A stretch of 60,910 nucleotides of DNA from an uncultured Acidobacteriia bacterium (GTDB taxonomy: Bacteria > Acidobacteriota > Terriglobia > Bryobacterales > Bryobacteraceae). The notes below the pieces were generated by a model, which saw only the letters and a program-made list of their open reading frames with translations, was not told the origin of the DNA and searched no databases. The first letter of the stretch is position 1; each line of letters starts with the position of its first letter. Shown here one piece after another: positions 24,755 through 34,819 of this stretch. The DNA lies in assembly GCA_903909435.1 (NCBI GenBank), contig CAIVVT010000228.1:1-60910 (forward strand). Reading direction: 5' to 3'. The position numbers and the translations under genes were made by a program.

Positions 24755-27700
24755 GCGACAGCACTCGCCATCATGCGGAATGGCTCTCGCTCATCGAAGT
24801 TTCGGGCCCTTTTCTAACGCTTCCCGTTCTCGTCCGCGTCTTTCCGCAAGGGCTGCCGAAAGTCGACGTGAAGAAGCTCGGCCGCTTGCGTGCGGCGTAT
24901 GAAGAATGGGCGACGGCTCAGGAGGCAGCGGTACCTGGTGCTGACGGGATTCATGCCGCTTGGGTAGAACTGATCCTTCGCGAAATCCTGGAGTTCGACG
25001 GCCAAACACTGCGGTCCGGCGATGACTTACCAACGGGCCTCGACGTGTCGCTCGCCGAGCACCAGGAAAGGCTCCGCCCGGCGATGGCGATCGTGGAACC
25101 CAGAGGCAGAGTACGGGCCGGAACCCCTCGGCTCCTCGTCACTGTTTGGCCATTCGATCAGAAACTCGACGCTGTTGTCCCCTCGACGCGTTGGGCGGCG
25201 ACACCCGTGGAGCGCATGACCCAGCTCTGCCGTTCGACGGGTGTACGCCTCGGGCTCGTTACCAATGGTAAGCGTTGGACGGTCGTCGACGCGCCCGTCG
25301 GCCAGACTGCAGGATTTGCGTCGTGGTACGCGGACCTGTGGACCCAGGAACCGAGCACGTTAGCCGCGCTCGAAGCGGTGCTTGGCGTGCGCCGCCTCTT
25401 TGCGGTAGCGGACACGGACACGATCGAAGCATTGCTGGACGAATCGGTCGCCTTTCAGCAGGAGGTCACAGACCAGCTGGGATACCAGGTGCGTCGCGCG
25501 GTTGAGGTGCTCGTTCAGGCCTTGGACCGCGCGGATCTCGATCGCAAACGGGAATTACTGCGGGATGTTCCGCCCGCACGGCTGTATGACGCCGCACTCA
25601 CGGTGATGATGCGTCTTGTCTTCCTCTTCTGCGCCGAGGAACGTGGGCAATTGCTCCTCGGTGACGAAACATACGACGCTAACTATGCTGTTTCGACGCT
25701 ACGGGCTCTGCTACGGGAGGAGGCCGACCACGTCGGTTTGGAGGTCCTCGAACGTCGGCAGGACGCATGGGCACGGTTGCTTGCCGCGTTTCGAGGCGTG
25801 TATGGCGGGATCGAGCACGAGGTACTGCGCTTGCCGGCACTAGGGGGGAGTCTGTTCGACCCAGACCGCTTTCCGTTCCTTGAGGGACGTGCACCCGGCA
25901 CTCTTTGGCTCGAAACGGCCGCATCCCCCTTGCCGATCGACAATCGCACGGTGCTTCACCTTCTCGAAGCACTACAGTTGCTCCAAATGCGGCGGGACGC
26001 TGGACCCAGCGAGGCTCGCAAGCTCTCCTATCGTGCGCTGGATATCGAACAGGTTGGTCACGTCTACGAGGGACTGCTCGACCATGTCGCGGTACGGGTT
26101 GACTCTGAAACGTTGGGGCTTCGTGGTTCCAAGGACAATCAGCCAGAAATCTCCATTGCCGATCTCGATCGGCAGCGGCGGAAGGGGCGCGATGACTTTG
26201 TCGAGTTCCTGAAGGAGCAGACCGGACGGTCAGTCTCGGGTCTTCGAAACGATCTCGACGCAGAGATCGACGAGACGACGGGGCAACGGCTGCTTATTGC
26301 CTGCGGAAATGACAAGACCCTGGTGAAGCGCGTCGAGCCATATCACGCGCTCCTACGCCAAGATGTATGGGGATATCCGCTCGTCTATCGGGCGGAGAGC
26401 TTCATGGTCACGGGTGGCTCAGAGCGCCGCCAGACCGGCACCCACTACACGCCCAAGTCATTGACTGAGCAGATAGTCACCGAGACGTTGGAACCCCTCG
26501 TGTACGAGGGCCCTGGCGAGGGGAAAGCCAAAGACGCGTGGCGCTTGCGGACGCCGGCAGAGCTGCTCGACCTCAAAATCTGCGACATGGCCATGGGCTC
26601 GGCCGCGTTTCTGGTGCAGGTATGCCGTTGGCTCGGCGAGCGTGTCGTCGAGGCTTGGGACGCCGCTGAACGTCACGGCAGCGTCATTTCGGCGGACGGC
26701 GAGATCCTAGGGACCGTGGCTGGCCACGATCTGCTGCCGCAAGACCGAGAAGAGCGGTTGAGTCTGGCACGGCGCCTCATTGCGGAACGCTGTGTATACG
26801 GCGTGGACATCAATCCCATGGCGGTGGAGCTCGCTAAGTTGTCGCTGTGGCTCGTCACGCTTGCCAGAGGACGGCCGTTTGGGTTCCTAGATCACAACCT
26901 GCGGTGTGGCGACAGCTTGCTCGGCATTACGAGCCTTGAGCAGGTGGAATGCTTCCATCTGGATCCGGCCAAGGGTCGGGCGCTGCACGAGGGACTCTTC
27001 GATCCGAAGAAGCGGATTCAGGCGGCTGTCGGCAAGGCATTGGCACTCCGTCGGCAGCTGCGTGCGACGCGCATTGTGGACATCGAGGACGTGCGCTCGA
27101 TGGCAAGACTCGAGGCCGAGGCGAAGCACCGACTTGAGAACCCGGAACTGGTGGCGGATGTCGTCGTCGGTGCGGCGTTACAAAGTGAGGAGTCAACTGA
27201 CGATCTTCTGAAGGGCATCGCTGAGGACCTGCAGCGAGCGCTGGTACACGGCGGCAAGGATGCGGAGCAAGTCAAGCGCCGAACGAGGGAGCTACTCGAT
27301 ACGGATTGTCCGGAGCGCCTCAGGCCGCGACAACCGTTTCATTGGGCCATCGAATTCCCGGAAGTGTTCGCGCGCGAATGCTCGGGATTCGACGCGATTG
27401 TAGGTAATCCGCCGTTCTCGGGTGGTAAGAAACTTAAGGAGTCTGTGGGTGGAGCGTACCGTGAATATCTGGTCCGAGCAGTGGCCGAGGGAACTCGGGG
27501 TTCGGCCGATCTAGTGGCGTACTTCTTCCTGAGAGCGCATCGGTTGCTGCGTACGGGCGGCACGTTTGGCTTGATAGCGGTCAACACAATTGCCGAGGGC
27601 GAGACACGTGAAGTGGGGCTAGAGCGGCTAATCAAGGGAAATGCCGCGATCTACTCAGCGACACCCAACAAGATATGGCCGGGGCAGGCGGCCGTCGCGA

Positions 27701-28938
27701 TCAGCATCGTGCACGTGTTCAAAGGGGATTGGGCGGGCAGAAGCACGATAGATGGCACAACAGTACCCACGATCTCTCCGTTTCTATCCGGTAGAGAAGA
27801 GTGGACTCCACGGCAGCTTCACTGCAATGGGAACATGGCCTTCATAGGGTCCTACGTACTGGGCATGGGCTTTGTTCTAGACGCGGAGCAGACCTCACGC
27901 CTTCTAGGCGGGGCCGATCGCAACTCAGAAGTAGTCTTTCCATATTTGAATGGAGACGATCTAAACGCCAGTCCTGAGCAACTCGCATCTCGTTCCGTAA
28001 TCAATTTCTGGGACTGGCCGGAAGACAAGGCCAGCACCTACCCGGACATTTACGAGATTGTTCATGAGCGGGTAAAGCCTGAGCGGAGGCGGAAGAGGGC
28101 AGACGGTACTTACGTCTTAAGGAAGCCCTTGCCAGAGCGCTGGTGGCACTACGCCGATAAGCGCCCTGGCCTATACCATGCGATTGGTAGAGGTGATTTG
28201 TTTGATAAACATCCACCCGATTGGCACAACGCGATCAAGCTATCAAGGGTAATAGTAACGGCGAGAGTGTCGAAGTACCTGACATTTTCTCTTGTTTCGT
28301 CCGAGCAGGTCTTTTCCGATGCGATCGTGGTATTTGCTTCGTCCAGTTACCACTTATTGGGGTTATTGACGACAGCTATTTACGAAACGTGGGCGCGAAA
28401 AATGTCCGGAACCCTTGAAACTCGTCTTCGCTTTGTGCCGACCGATAGCTTCGAAACCTTTCCGCTTCCCAGCAACTCACTTGATAGTAGTGAGGTCGCC
28501 CGCCTTGCTCGTGAACTACTTGCGGTGCGTCGGAAGATCATGCTGAGCAACAGGATCGGACTGACCGAGTTGTATAACCAAGTTCATGACCCTGGAATTG
28601 AAATGACTGAGATTGTGGAACTCCGCCGATGCCACACGCTACTGGAGCAATGTGTGGCGACGCTGTATGGCTGGGACGACCTGCAGGTTAAGCATGGCTT
28701 TCACGTCGTTAGCGAGTTGCCTGACAACAATAGAACCCGCTTTACGCTTACTAGAGAGTCGCGAGAAGCAATACTTGGTCGCCTGGCAGTTCTGAATCGC
28801 GAGCGCTACGACGAGGAGGTTCGCCGAGGCTTGAACGGGGCCCCGGCATCAGACGCCGAACCAACCCGACAGGTTCTTAAAAAGAGCCGAGCACCTAAGT
28901 CTCGTCATAAGTCACTTCTATCGTTCGACTTTGATTAG
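24751..28938 (+). CDS. drmMI: DISARM DrmMI, adenine-N6 DNA methyltransferase
   Basis: A 1395-residue methyltransferase of the large type IIG/BREX-PglX-like architecture. Residues about 600-900 hold the catalytic domain: KICDMAMGSAAFLVQVCRWL (motif I), GVDINPMAVELAKLSLWLVT, and FDAIVGNPPFSGG (motif IV, NPPF, amino-adenine type). The N-terminal 500 residues are helical, and the C-terminal part (about 1000-1300) resembles a target-recognition domain. It is coupled to drmD by a 4-bp overlap. From about 27.6 kb the base composition becomes visibly AT-richer than upstream, probably because the target-recognition region was exchanged. Confidence 0.93.
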   Translation: MSDSTRHHAEWLSLIEVSGPFLTLPVLVRVFPQGLPKVDVKKLGRLRAAYEEWATAQEAAVPGADGIHAAWVELILREILEFDGQTLRSGDDLPTGLDVSLAEHQERLRPAMAIVEPRGRVRAGTPRLLVTVWPFDQKLDAVVPSTRWAATPVERMTQLCRSTGVRLGLVTNGKRWTVVDAPVGQTAGFASWYADLWTQEPSTLAALEAVLGVRRLFAVADTDTIEALLDESVAFQQEVTDQLGYQVRRAVEVLVQALDRADLDRKRELLRDVPPARLYDAALTVMMRLVFLFCAEERGQLLLGDETYDANYAVSTLRALLREEADHVGLEVLERRQDAWARLLAAFRGVYGGIEHEVLRLPALGGSLFDPDRFPFLEGRAPGTLWLETAASPLPIDNRTVLHLLEALQLLQMRRDAGPSEARKLSYRALDIEQVGHVYEGLLDHVAVRVDSETLGLRGSKDNQPEISIADLDRQRRKGRDDFVEFLKEQTGRSVSGLRNDLDAEIDETTGQRLLIACGNDKTLVKRVEPYHALLRQDVWGYPLVYRAESFMVTGGSERRQTGTHYTPKSLTEQIVTETLEPLVYEGPGEGKAKDAWRLRTPAELLDLKICDMAMGSAAFLVQVCRWLGERVVEAWDAAERHGSVISADGEILGTVAGHDLLPQDREERLSLARRLIAERCVYGVDINPMAVELAKLSLWLVTLARGRPFGFLDHNLRCGDSLLGITSLEQVECFHLDPAKGRALHEGLFDPKKRIQAAVGKALALRRQLRATRIVDIEDVRSMARLEAEAKHRLENPELVADVVVGAALQSEESTDDLLKGIAEDLQRALVHGGKDAEQVKRRTRELLDTDCPERLRPRQPFHWAIEFPEVFARECSGFDAIVGNPPFSGGKKLKESVGGAYREYLVRAVAEGTRGSADLVAYFFLRAHRLLRTGGTFGLIAVNTIAEGETREVGLERLIKGNAAIYSATPNKIWPGQAAVAISIVHVFKGDWAGRSTIDGTTVPTISPFLSGREEWTPRQLHCNGNMAFIGSYVLGMGFVLDAEQTSRLLGGADRNSEVVFPYLNGDDLNASPEQLASRSVINFWDWPEDKASTYPDIYEIVHERVKPERRRKRADGTYVLRKPLPERWWHYADKRPGLYHAIGRGDLFDKHPPDWHNAIKLSRVIVTARVSKYLTFSLVSSEQVFSDAIVVFASSSYHLLGLLTTAIYETWARKMSGTLETRLRFVPTDSFETFPLPSNSLDSSEVARLARELLAVRRKIMLSNRIGLTELYNQVHDPGIEMTEIVELRRCHTLLEQCVATLYGWDDLQVKHGFHVVSELPDNNRTRFTLTRESREAILGRLAVLNRERYDEEVRRGLNGAPASDAEPTRQVLKKSRAPKSRHKSLLSFDFD

Positions 28939-29072
28939 GGACGCGCGGCGCATGCAAGTGTCTGAAAATTGGCTCCCGTAACGGCGGCATGCATACGGTG
29001 CCAACAGTGCGTTCTCGCTCCGGCACTGACGCTGAACGCGAAGGACGAATACGACGTGACGGAGACTAGAGA

Positions 29073-32000
29073 ATGACTGACCAGCTTCGCGCATGGCTCG
29101 TCACCCAGGCCAAGGACTCAAAGTATTCAAACGTCGAGGGTACGGCCTATGAGTATCCGCAGCGCATTCAGTACGGCCGCCAGATTGCAGTCGGAGACGT
29201 GCTCGTCATCTGCCGACCGAGCCACGATGCCCCGGATGGCAAGCGTATCGTCGGTCTCGGACGGATTGGTCAGATCAAGGGGCAAGCAGCCGATCGGGTA
29301 GTGGCTTTATACGACCGGTACTATCAGTTTGGAACACCGGCATCGTTTGACGATGTTGGTGGGGATCCTCGGAAGAATCGAACTATTTCGATCAACCCCT
29401 TGGATTCGGCGAGTGTACAGAAACTGCTTGAGCGAGAGGGCCTCTTGAACATTGACGCCCTGCCTTCAATCTTGATCACTAACACTTCGAAGGCGGCAGC
29501 GCCGACCGATCATGATCTACGAGAAATGTTGCACGACGCTGTCGTGAATGACCTCCTCGGCCCGGCGATGGGCCTCGACGAGGAGATCCTCGGTACCAGC
29601 GTGCGGGACCGCTATCTCGTGGGCAAGCTCGCGCCGAAAGAGTCGCGCATCGACGAGGCGGATACGGGCGATCTCGCTGAGAGTGGTAGCGACGTCGGTG
29701 ACGATGGCGGCGCCGAGGGCGCGCCGCTGATGAGCCAGTCCATCGTTCCCTCGTCATGCGGCCTGACAGTCTGCGTCGATGCGAGCTGTGAGGCACTTGA
29801 GTTAGAGGTCACGTGGGGGCATTACCGCAGGACTGAGAGCGAGGTCCACGTCACCGAGGCGGGGAATCCGAAGCGGGTTTGGAAGCGTCGCGCGGCTGGC
29901 GGCACGGTACAGCTTGATCTTAGGTCTGGCGAATTCCGCCGATTGGTGCCGGATTCCGAGCAGCCCGAGGTCTACGTGCGAGGCGTAGTTCGCCCAACGA
30001 CTGCGGCGGGCGAGAAGATCATCACGCTCTTCCTGGTCAATGATCAGGAGGCGCCGGAGACGAATCAGGACGAGGCGTGGCTATTCCAGGCGCAACTCAA
30101 GCTTGCCGCCCCGAACGGAGCTGCTGTGTTCCGCCGCCGCCCGACCGGCGAAAGCACGTCTGACGACGATGAGCGAGCCGCCCTCGCGATGTTGTACCGA
30201 GATAAGGTCGAGTTTGCCGTCGGACACGGCGTAAGCGTGCATTGGGAGCTAAGTGCCGAGCACGGCGATAGAGCGGTCGCCGTCCGCTCGCAAACCATTC
30301 CTTGGTACGACGTACCGGTCACCGAGGCACCGACGTCGGTGGACCTGCCCAGCCTGGCCGGTCTCATACTGGATATGAAGCATCTTGCAGAGCTGGACAC
30401 GACGGCGCTGGCGACGACGCTCGGGATCTTGCACCAGGAGTACCTGGCATGGATTGGCGGCCAGCAGAATCGTGTGGATGCGAAGCAACTTGGCGAACAT
30501 GAGGCCAATGCCCGGGAGGCGTTGGAGAAGTGTCGACGCGCAAACGAGCGATTGAAGGCGGGGATCGACACCGTACTGTCCAATCCAAAGGCCCTAGAGG
30601 CATTTCGTTTCGCCAATCAGGCTATGTGGCTCCAGCGCGTCCGTAGCCTCTACGCGCTCGAGCGGCGGCGCGGCAAAGATGCGAAGATCGAGAACATCGA
30701 CGTCCCGAAAAATCGGAGCTGGCGGCCGTTCCAGCTGGCGTTCGTACTGCTGTCGATACCATCGCTCGCCGATCCCACGCATTCGGACCGCGCCGATCCA
30801 GTCAACTCGATCGCAGACCTACTCTGGTTCCCCACCGGAGGCGGTAAGACGGAGGCGTACTTGGGGGTAGCCGCGTTCGCGATGGCGATTCGCCGACTTC
30901 AAGGCCCGTTGGGCGGATTGGACCACGAGCACGGTCTGACCGTGATCATGCGCTACACCTTGCGCCTGTTGACGATTCAGCAGTTCCAGCGCGCCTCGAC
31001 GCTGCTGTGTGCGATGGAGGTCATTCGCCGCGAGGCGCTAGCCAAGGGTGATGAGCGGTGGGGTGGAACCCCATTCCGCATCGGCCTATGGGTTGGCCAG
31101 CGCGCGACGCCCAACACGACGCAGGACGCCCACGAGGCCATCCAGAACTCGCGCGGCAACCAATGGCGGCAACTGGGAACCGGAACGCCGGCACAGTTGA
31201 GCAGTTGCCCGTGGTGCGGTTCGGAGATTCAGCCAGGGCGCGATGTCGTCGTCAAGACGTCTCCGAACTACTTCGGACGGACCTACACGTTTTGTTCCGA
31301 CGCGCTGGGTAACTGTGAGTTCACGCCTTCGAAGGCTTCCGGCGAGGGTTTGCCGGTAGTTGTTGTCGACGAAGAGATCTACCGGCTCCTCCCGTCAATG
31401 ATGATCGCGACCGTCGATAAGTTCGCGCAGATGCCGTGGCGCGGCGAAGTGCAAGCCCTCTTTGGCCGAGTGAGCGGCGTCTGTCAGCGCCACGGGTTCC
31501 TCTCCCCGGACGATCCGGACACCGGCACTCATGCTGCGACGCGCGGTCTGCCGCGGGTCACGCGGCAAGCGCAGGGCTTCATCCGCCCACCGGACCTGAT
31601 CATTCAGGACGAATTGCACCTCATAAGTGGGCCCTTGGGCACGATGGTCGGACTCTATGAGACGGCGGTCGACGAGCTTGCGACCTGGGAGTTCGAGGGC
31701 AAGCGCGTGCGGCCCAAGGTGATTGCATCGACAGCGACGGTCCGCAAGGCACGAGAGCAAGTGCACGCGCTATTCCAGCGTCAATTGCAGATCTTTCCGC
31801 CCCACGGGCTTGACGCCTCCGACAACTTCTTCGCTAAACAACGTGCTGTCACGAACGACAAGCCAGGGCGGCGCTATATGGGGATCTGCGCGCCCGGTGC
31901 TTCGCGGCCGTCGGTGCTGATCCGCGTTTATGTTGCCTTCCTCACCGCGGGCCAGCGTCTGCGCGAACTTTATGGAGAGGCGGCCGATCCGTGGTTGACG

Positions 32001-32972
32001 GCCGTCGGATACTTCAATTCGCTGCGCGAGCTGGGCGGTATGAAGCGACTCGCGGAGGACGACGTTCGTACCCGTGCGTTCCGCGTGAAATTTGGCGAGC
32101 TCGAGCGCCCGGGTCTCGCTCAACGCGACGTGCGACAGATTCAGGAGCTGACATCCCGCGCAACGAGCTCGGAGATACCGCGAATACTGGACCAGATGGA
32201 GGTTACGTTCCCCGCCCTAGGCATCAAGAAGGATCCCAGCCCAATCGACATCGTGCTTGCGACAAATATGCTGTCAGTCGGCGTGGACGTGCAGCGGCTG
32301 GGTCTCATGATCGTAAACGGCCAGCCCAAGACGACAGCCGAGTACATCCAGGCGACAAGTCGCGTTGGTCGACACAAACCAGGGCTTGTCTGTACAGTTC
32401 TGAACTGGTCTAGACCACGAGACCTATCCCACTACGAAACCTTCGAGCACTATCACGCAACGTTCTATCAGCATGTCGAGGCGCTCTCCGTTACGCCATT
32501 CGCACCACGCGCTGTCGATCGTGGCCTGACCGGAGTGATGGCGTCTTTGTTGCGCTTGCAGGGGCTGGACCTGAACCCTAACGAAGGCGCGGGGCGGATG
32601 ATGACCTCTGGTGACGCTAGGGCCAAGGCCGTCACAGCATCACTCGCAGCACGCGCATGGAGTGTCAGCGAGACGGTGGCCGTTAAGGATCGCACCGAAC
32701 AGCTCGCGAAGGAGCGCGTAGACCGATGGGTCTATGAAGCGCAAAAGGGTGGCCGCACACTTGGGTATAAGGCCAAACGAGACGGCACGACCGTCGGTCT
32801 GCTCAAGTCACCCGGTGCGCAACCCTGGGAGACGTTCACAACACCGACGTCGATGCGTGAGGTCGAGCCCAATGTATCGTTGATCCTCAGCACACACGAG
32901 GGCGCCGATGCGCCAAATTGGGCGCCGGCGGATCCACCCGCTGGAGACGTCCACAATAGGACGGACGAATGA
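29073..32972 (+). CDS. drmA: DISARM DrmA, helicase
   Basis: A 1299-residue superfamily 2 helicase, the DISARM core translocase. Residues 1-120 (LRAWLVTQAKDSKYSNVEGT, RQIAVGDVLVICRP, KRIVGLGRIGQIKG) look like an EVE/PUA-like domain placed before the usual DrmA start. From about 150 the DrmA body begins (VRDRYLVGKLAP). Walker A is LLWFPTGGGKTEAYLG, the DExH box LIIQDELHLISGPLGTMVGL, and motifs V-VI LATNMLSVGVDVQRLGLMIV and ATSRVGRH. A CxxC pair (CPWCGS) lies in an insertion. DrmA and DrmB form a complex that loads on phage DNA. It overlaps drmB by 4 bp. Confidence 0.93.
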   Translation: MTDQLRAWLVTQAKDSKYSNVEGTAYEYPQRIQYGRQIAVGDVLVICRPSHDAPDGKRIVGLGRIGQIKGQAADRVVALYDRYYQFGTPASFDDVGGDPRKNRTISINPLDSASVQKLLEREGLLNIDALPSILITNTSKAAAPTDHDLREMLHDAVVNDLLGPAMGLDEEILGTSVRDRYLVGKLAPKESRIDEADTGDLAESGSDVGDDGGAEGAPLMSQSIVPSSCGLTVCVDASCEALELEVTWGHYRRTESEVHVTEAGNPKRVWKRRAAGGTVQLDLRSGEFRRLVPDSEQPEVYVRGVVRPTTAAGEKIITLFLVNDQEAPETNQDEAWLFQAQLKLAAPNGAAVFRRRPTGESTSDDDERAALAMLYRDKVEFAVGHGVSVHWELSAEHGDRAVAVRSQTIPWYDVPVTEAPTSVDLPSLAGLILDMKHLAELDTTALATTLGILHQEYLAWIGGQQNRVDAKQLGEHEANAREALEKCRRANERLKAGIDTVLSNPKALEAFRFANQAMWLQRVRSLYALERRRGKDAKIENIDVPKNRSWRPFQLAFVLLSIPSLADPTHSDRADPVNSIADLLWFPTGGGKTEAYLGVAAFAMAIRRLQGPLGGLDHEHGLTVIMRYTLRLLTIQQFQRASTLLCAMEVIRREALAKGDERWGGTPFRIGLWVGQRATPNTTQDAHEAIQNSRGNQWRQLGTGTPAQLSSCPWCGSEIQPGRDVVVKTSPNYFGRTYTFCSDALGNCEFTPSKASGEGLPVVVVDEEIYRLLPSMMIATVDKFAQMPWRGEVQALFGRVSGVCQRHGFLSPDDPDTGTHAATRGLPRVTRQAQGFIRPPDLIIQDELHLISGPLGTMVGLYETAVDELATWEFEGKRVRPKVIASTATVRKAREQVHALFQRQLQIFPPHGLDASDNFFAKQRAVTNDKPGRRYMGICAPGASRPSVLIRVYVAFLTAGQRLRELYGEAADPWLTAVGYFNSLRELGGMKRLAEDDVRTRAFRVKFGELERPGLAQRDVRQIQELTSRATSSEIPRILDQMEVTFPALGIKKDPSPIDIVLATNMLSVGVDVQRLGLMIVNGQPKTTAEYIQATSRVGRHKPGLVCTVLNWSRPRDLSHYETFEHYHATFYQHVEALSVTPFAPRAVDRGLTGVMASLLRLQGLDLNPNEGAGRMMTSGDARAKAVTASLAARAWSVSETVAVKDRTEQLAKERVDRWVYEAQKGGRTLGYKAKRDGTTVGLLKSPGAQPWETFTTPTSMREVEPNVSLILSTHEGADAPNWAPADPPAGDVHNRTDE

Positions 32973-34819
32973 ACCAACCTTACCCGGTACGAGTGGGGGA
33001 GCTGCGGCCTAGCCAGCTACTGTGGGCATACGGCTGCGGCTCGCTCGTCGATCTACCTCAGGTGTCCGTAGTGGTCATGGGTCTCAATTTCTGGGATTCC
33101 ACGAGATGCCTGCCTATCGGTGAGGACCGCTTGCTGGGCGCGGTCCGGCGAGTCCTGGGCCCGCAAGTTGCGCGTCTACTAGGCCCACCGATCAGGCCTG
33201 TCGGAGACGGGCCATACAACCCATTCACACCAGAGGCGAGCATCGGCGTTCCTGTTTCACCATTTCCGAGATGGCTGCGCTGCCCGATGTGCGGCCGTAT
33301 GGGAGAGGTGGGGAGTGGACTCTTCGAATTGAAGTCGGACCCGTATCGCCCAGACCGCACCCGCTTCGTGCATGCGAACTGCGACAAGGTGAAAGGGGCG
33401 CCCCCGACGGCGGTTCCAGCGCGCTTCCTGGTTGCCTGCCGCGGTGGACACATCGACGATTTCCCGTGGCATTACTTCGTTCACGGCGGCATATCAGACT
33501 GTCCAGGCCCGTTGAAGTTCTTTGAACAAGGGGCATCACTGCAAACGGAGAATCTGTGGGTCCGCTGTGAACGGTGTGATGCCAGCCGATCATTGGTCGA
33601 CGCGTTCGGAGACCGCGGTCGGCAGCTCTTACCCAAGTGCCGTGGCCGCCATCCCCACCTCGGCCGAGCCGATGCGCAGTGCGAGGAGCGCCTGCGGCCG
33701 GTCCTGCTCGGCGCGTCGAATAGCTGGTTTCCGGCCACGCTGACGGTCCTGGCCATTCCGACGAAGGGCGACAAGCTCGCACAGCTGCTAGCGGACAAGA
33801 GTGATTTATTCTCAGACGTCGAGAGTCAGCCGGAGCTTGCTCTGGTCCTGAAGGTGTTGGGAAAGAGCGGAATGCTAGGTGGCTTCGCGGAACACGCGGC
33901 GGACGAGATATGGGGGGCGTTACAAGCCTTCCGAAATGGGAGTTATGGGGAAGAGGAGACGTCGGATCTGAAGAAGCCCGAGTGGGATGCGTTCACGAGT
34001 CCCACGCCGCCACAGAATTGGCCAGATTTCATGGTGACTCGAATCTCCCCACCTAACGGTTTTGCGTCACTTTTCGATTTCACGGTCGTCGCCGAGCGCC
34101 TGCGAGAGGTCAACGCGCTGATCGGTTTTACACGAGTCGAACCACCGGAAGAAGCAAAGGAAGGCGGCACCCCGCCGCCGCGAGCACCGCTTTCCAACGG
34201 CAGGCCCGAGTGGATTCCGGCGACAGAGGTGCGTGGTGAGGGGATATTCCTTCGGTTCAACAGCCAGCGACTTATCGATTGGCTGAATCGACCAGCCGTC
34301 AAAGCCCGCGAGGGCGCGCTGCTGACAGGTCATAGGGCATTTCGAGTGGCGCGAAAGTTGTCGCCGCCGGAGGACAACTTCCCGGGGATCACATACGTGC
34401 TGCTACACACCTTCGCTCATGTGCTGATTCGCGAACTGGCACTCGAGTGCGGCTATAGCGCGGCTAGCGTGCGTGAACGGATCTATGCTTCGGGATACGG
34501 CGAAGATCCGGATGTTGCAGGGATCTTGGTCTACACAGCCGCGCCAGACAGTGACGGGACGCTCGGAGGCCTTGCGCAGCTCGGAAACCCGGATCGACTC
34601 GGCGAATTGATCTCACAGGCGCTCGCGCGCGCGCGGATCTGCGCCTCCGACCCCCTCTGCGCCGAGCACATCCCGATCCATGATCGCTCGCTACACGGCG
34701 CTGCTTGCCACGCCTGCTCATTCGTTGCCGAGACATCTTGCGAGGTCGGGAACCGTTACCTGGATCGTTCACTGCTCGTCCCCACCCTTGCGGGGCCAGA
34801 TCTATCCTTCTTCGAATGA
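32969..34819 (+). CDS. drmB: DISARM DrmB, DUF1998 protein
   Basis: A 616-residue protein. The C-terminal DUF1998 signature is ITYVLLHTFAHVLIRELALE plus SVRERIYASGYGEDPDVAGI, then CASDPLCAEHIPIHDRSLHG and ACHACSFVAETSCE, a probable zinc site. The N-terminal part has further Cys pairs (CPMCGRMGEVGSG, CERCDAS) and ACRGGHIDDFPWHYFVHGG, a conserved DrmB block. It is the partner of DrmA. Both ends overlap neighbours by 4 bp (drmA and drmC), so the core is one translational unit. Confidence 0.93.
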   Translation: MNQPYPVRVGELRPSQLLWAYGCGSLVDLPQVSVVVMGLNFWDSTRCLPIGEDRLLGAVRRVLGPQVARLLGPPIRPVGDGPYNPFTPEASIGVPVSPFPRWLRCPMCGRMGEVGSGLFELKSDPYRPDRTRFVHANCDKVKGAPPTAVPARFLVACRGGHIDDFPWHYFVHGGISDCPGPLKFFEQGASLQTENLWVRCERCDASRSLVDAFGDRGRQLLPKCRGRHPHLGRADAQCEERLRPVLLGASNSWFPATLTVLAIPTKGDKLAQLLADKSDLFSDVESQPELALVLKVLGKSGMLGGFAEHAADEIWGALQAFRNGSYGEEETSDLKKPEWDAFTSPTPPQNWPDFMVTRISPPNGFASLFDFTVVAERLREVNALIGFTRVEPPEEAKEGGTPPPRAPLSNGRPEWIPATEVRGEGIFLRFNSQRLIDWLNRPAVKAREGALLTGHRAFRVARKLSPPEDNFPGITYVLLHTFAHVLIRELALECGYSAASVRERIYASGYGEDPDVAGILVYTAAPDSDGTLGGLAQLGNPDRLGELISQALARARICASDPLCAEHIPIHDRSLHGAACHACSFVAETSCEVGNRYLDRSLLVPTLAGPDLSFFE

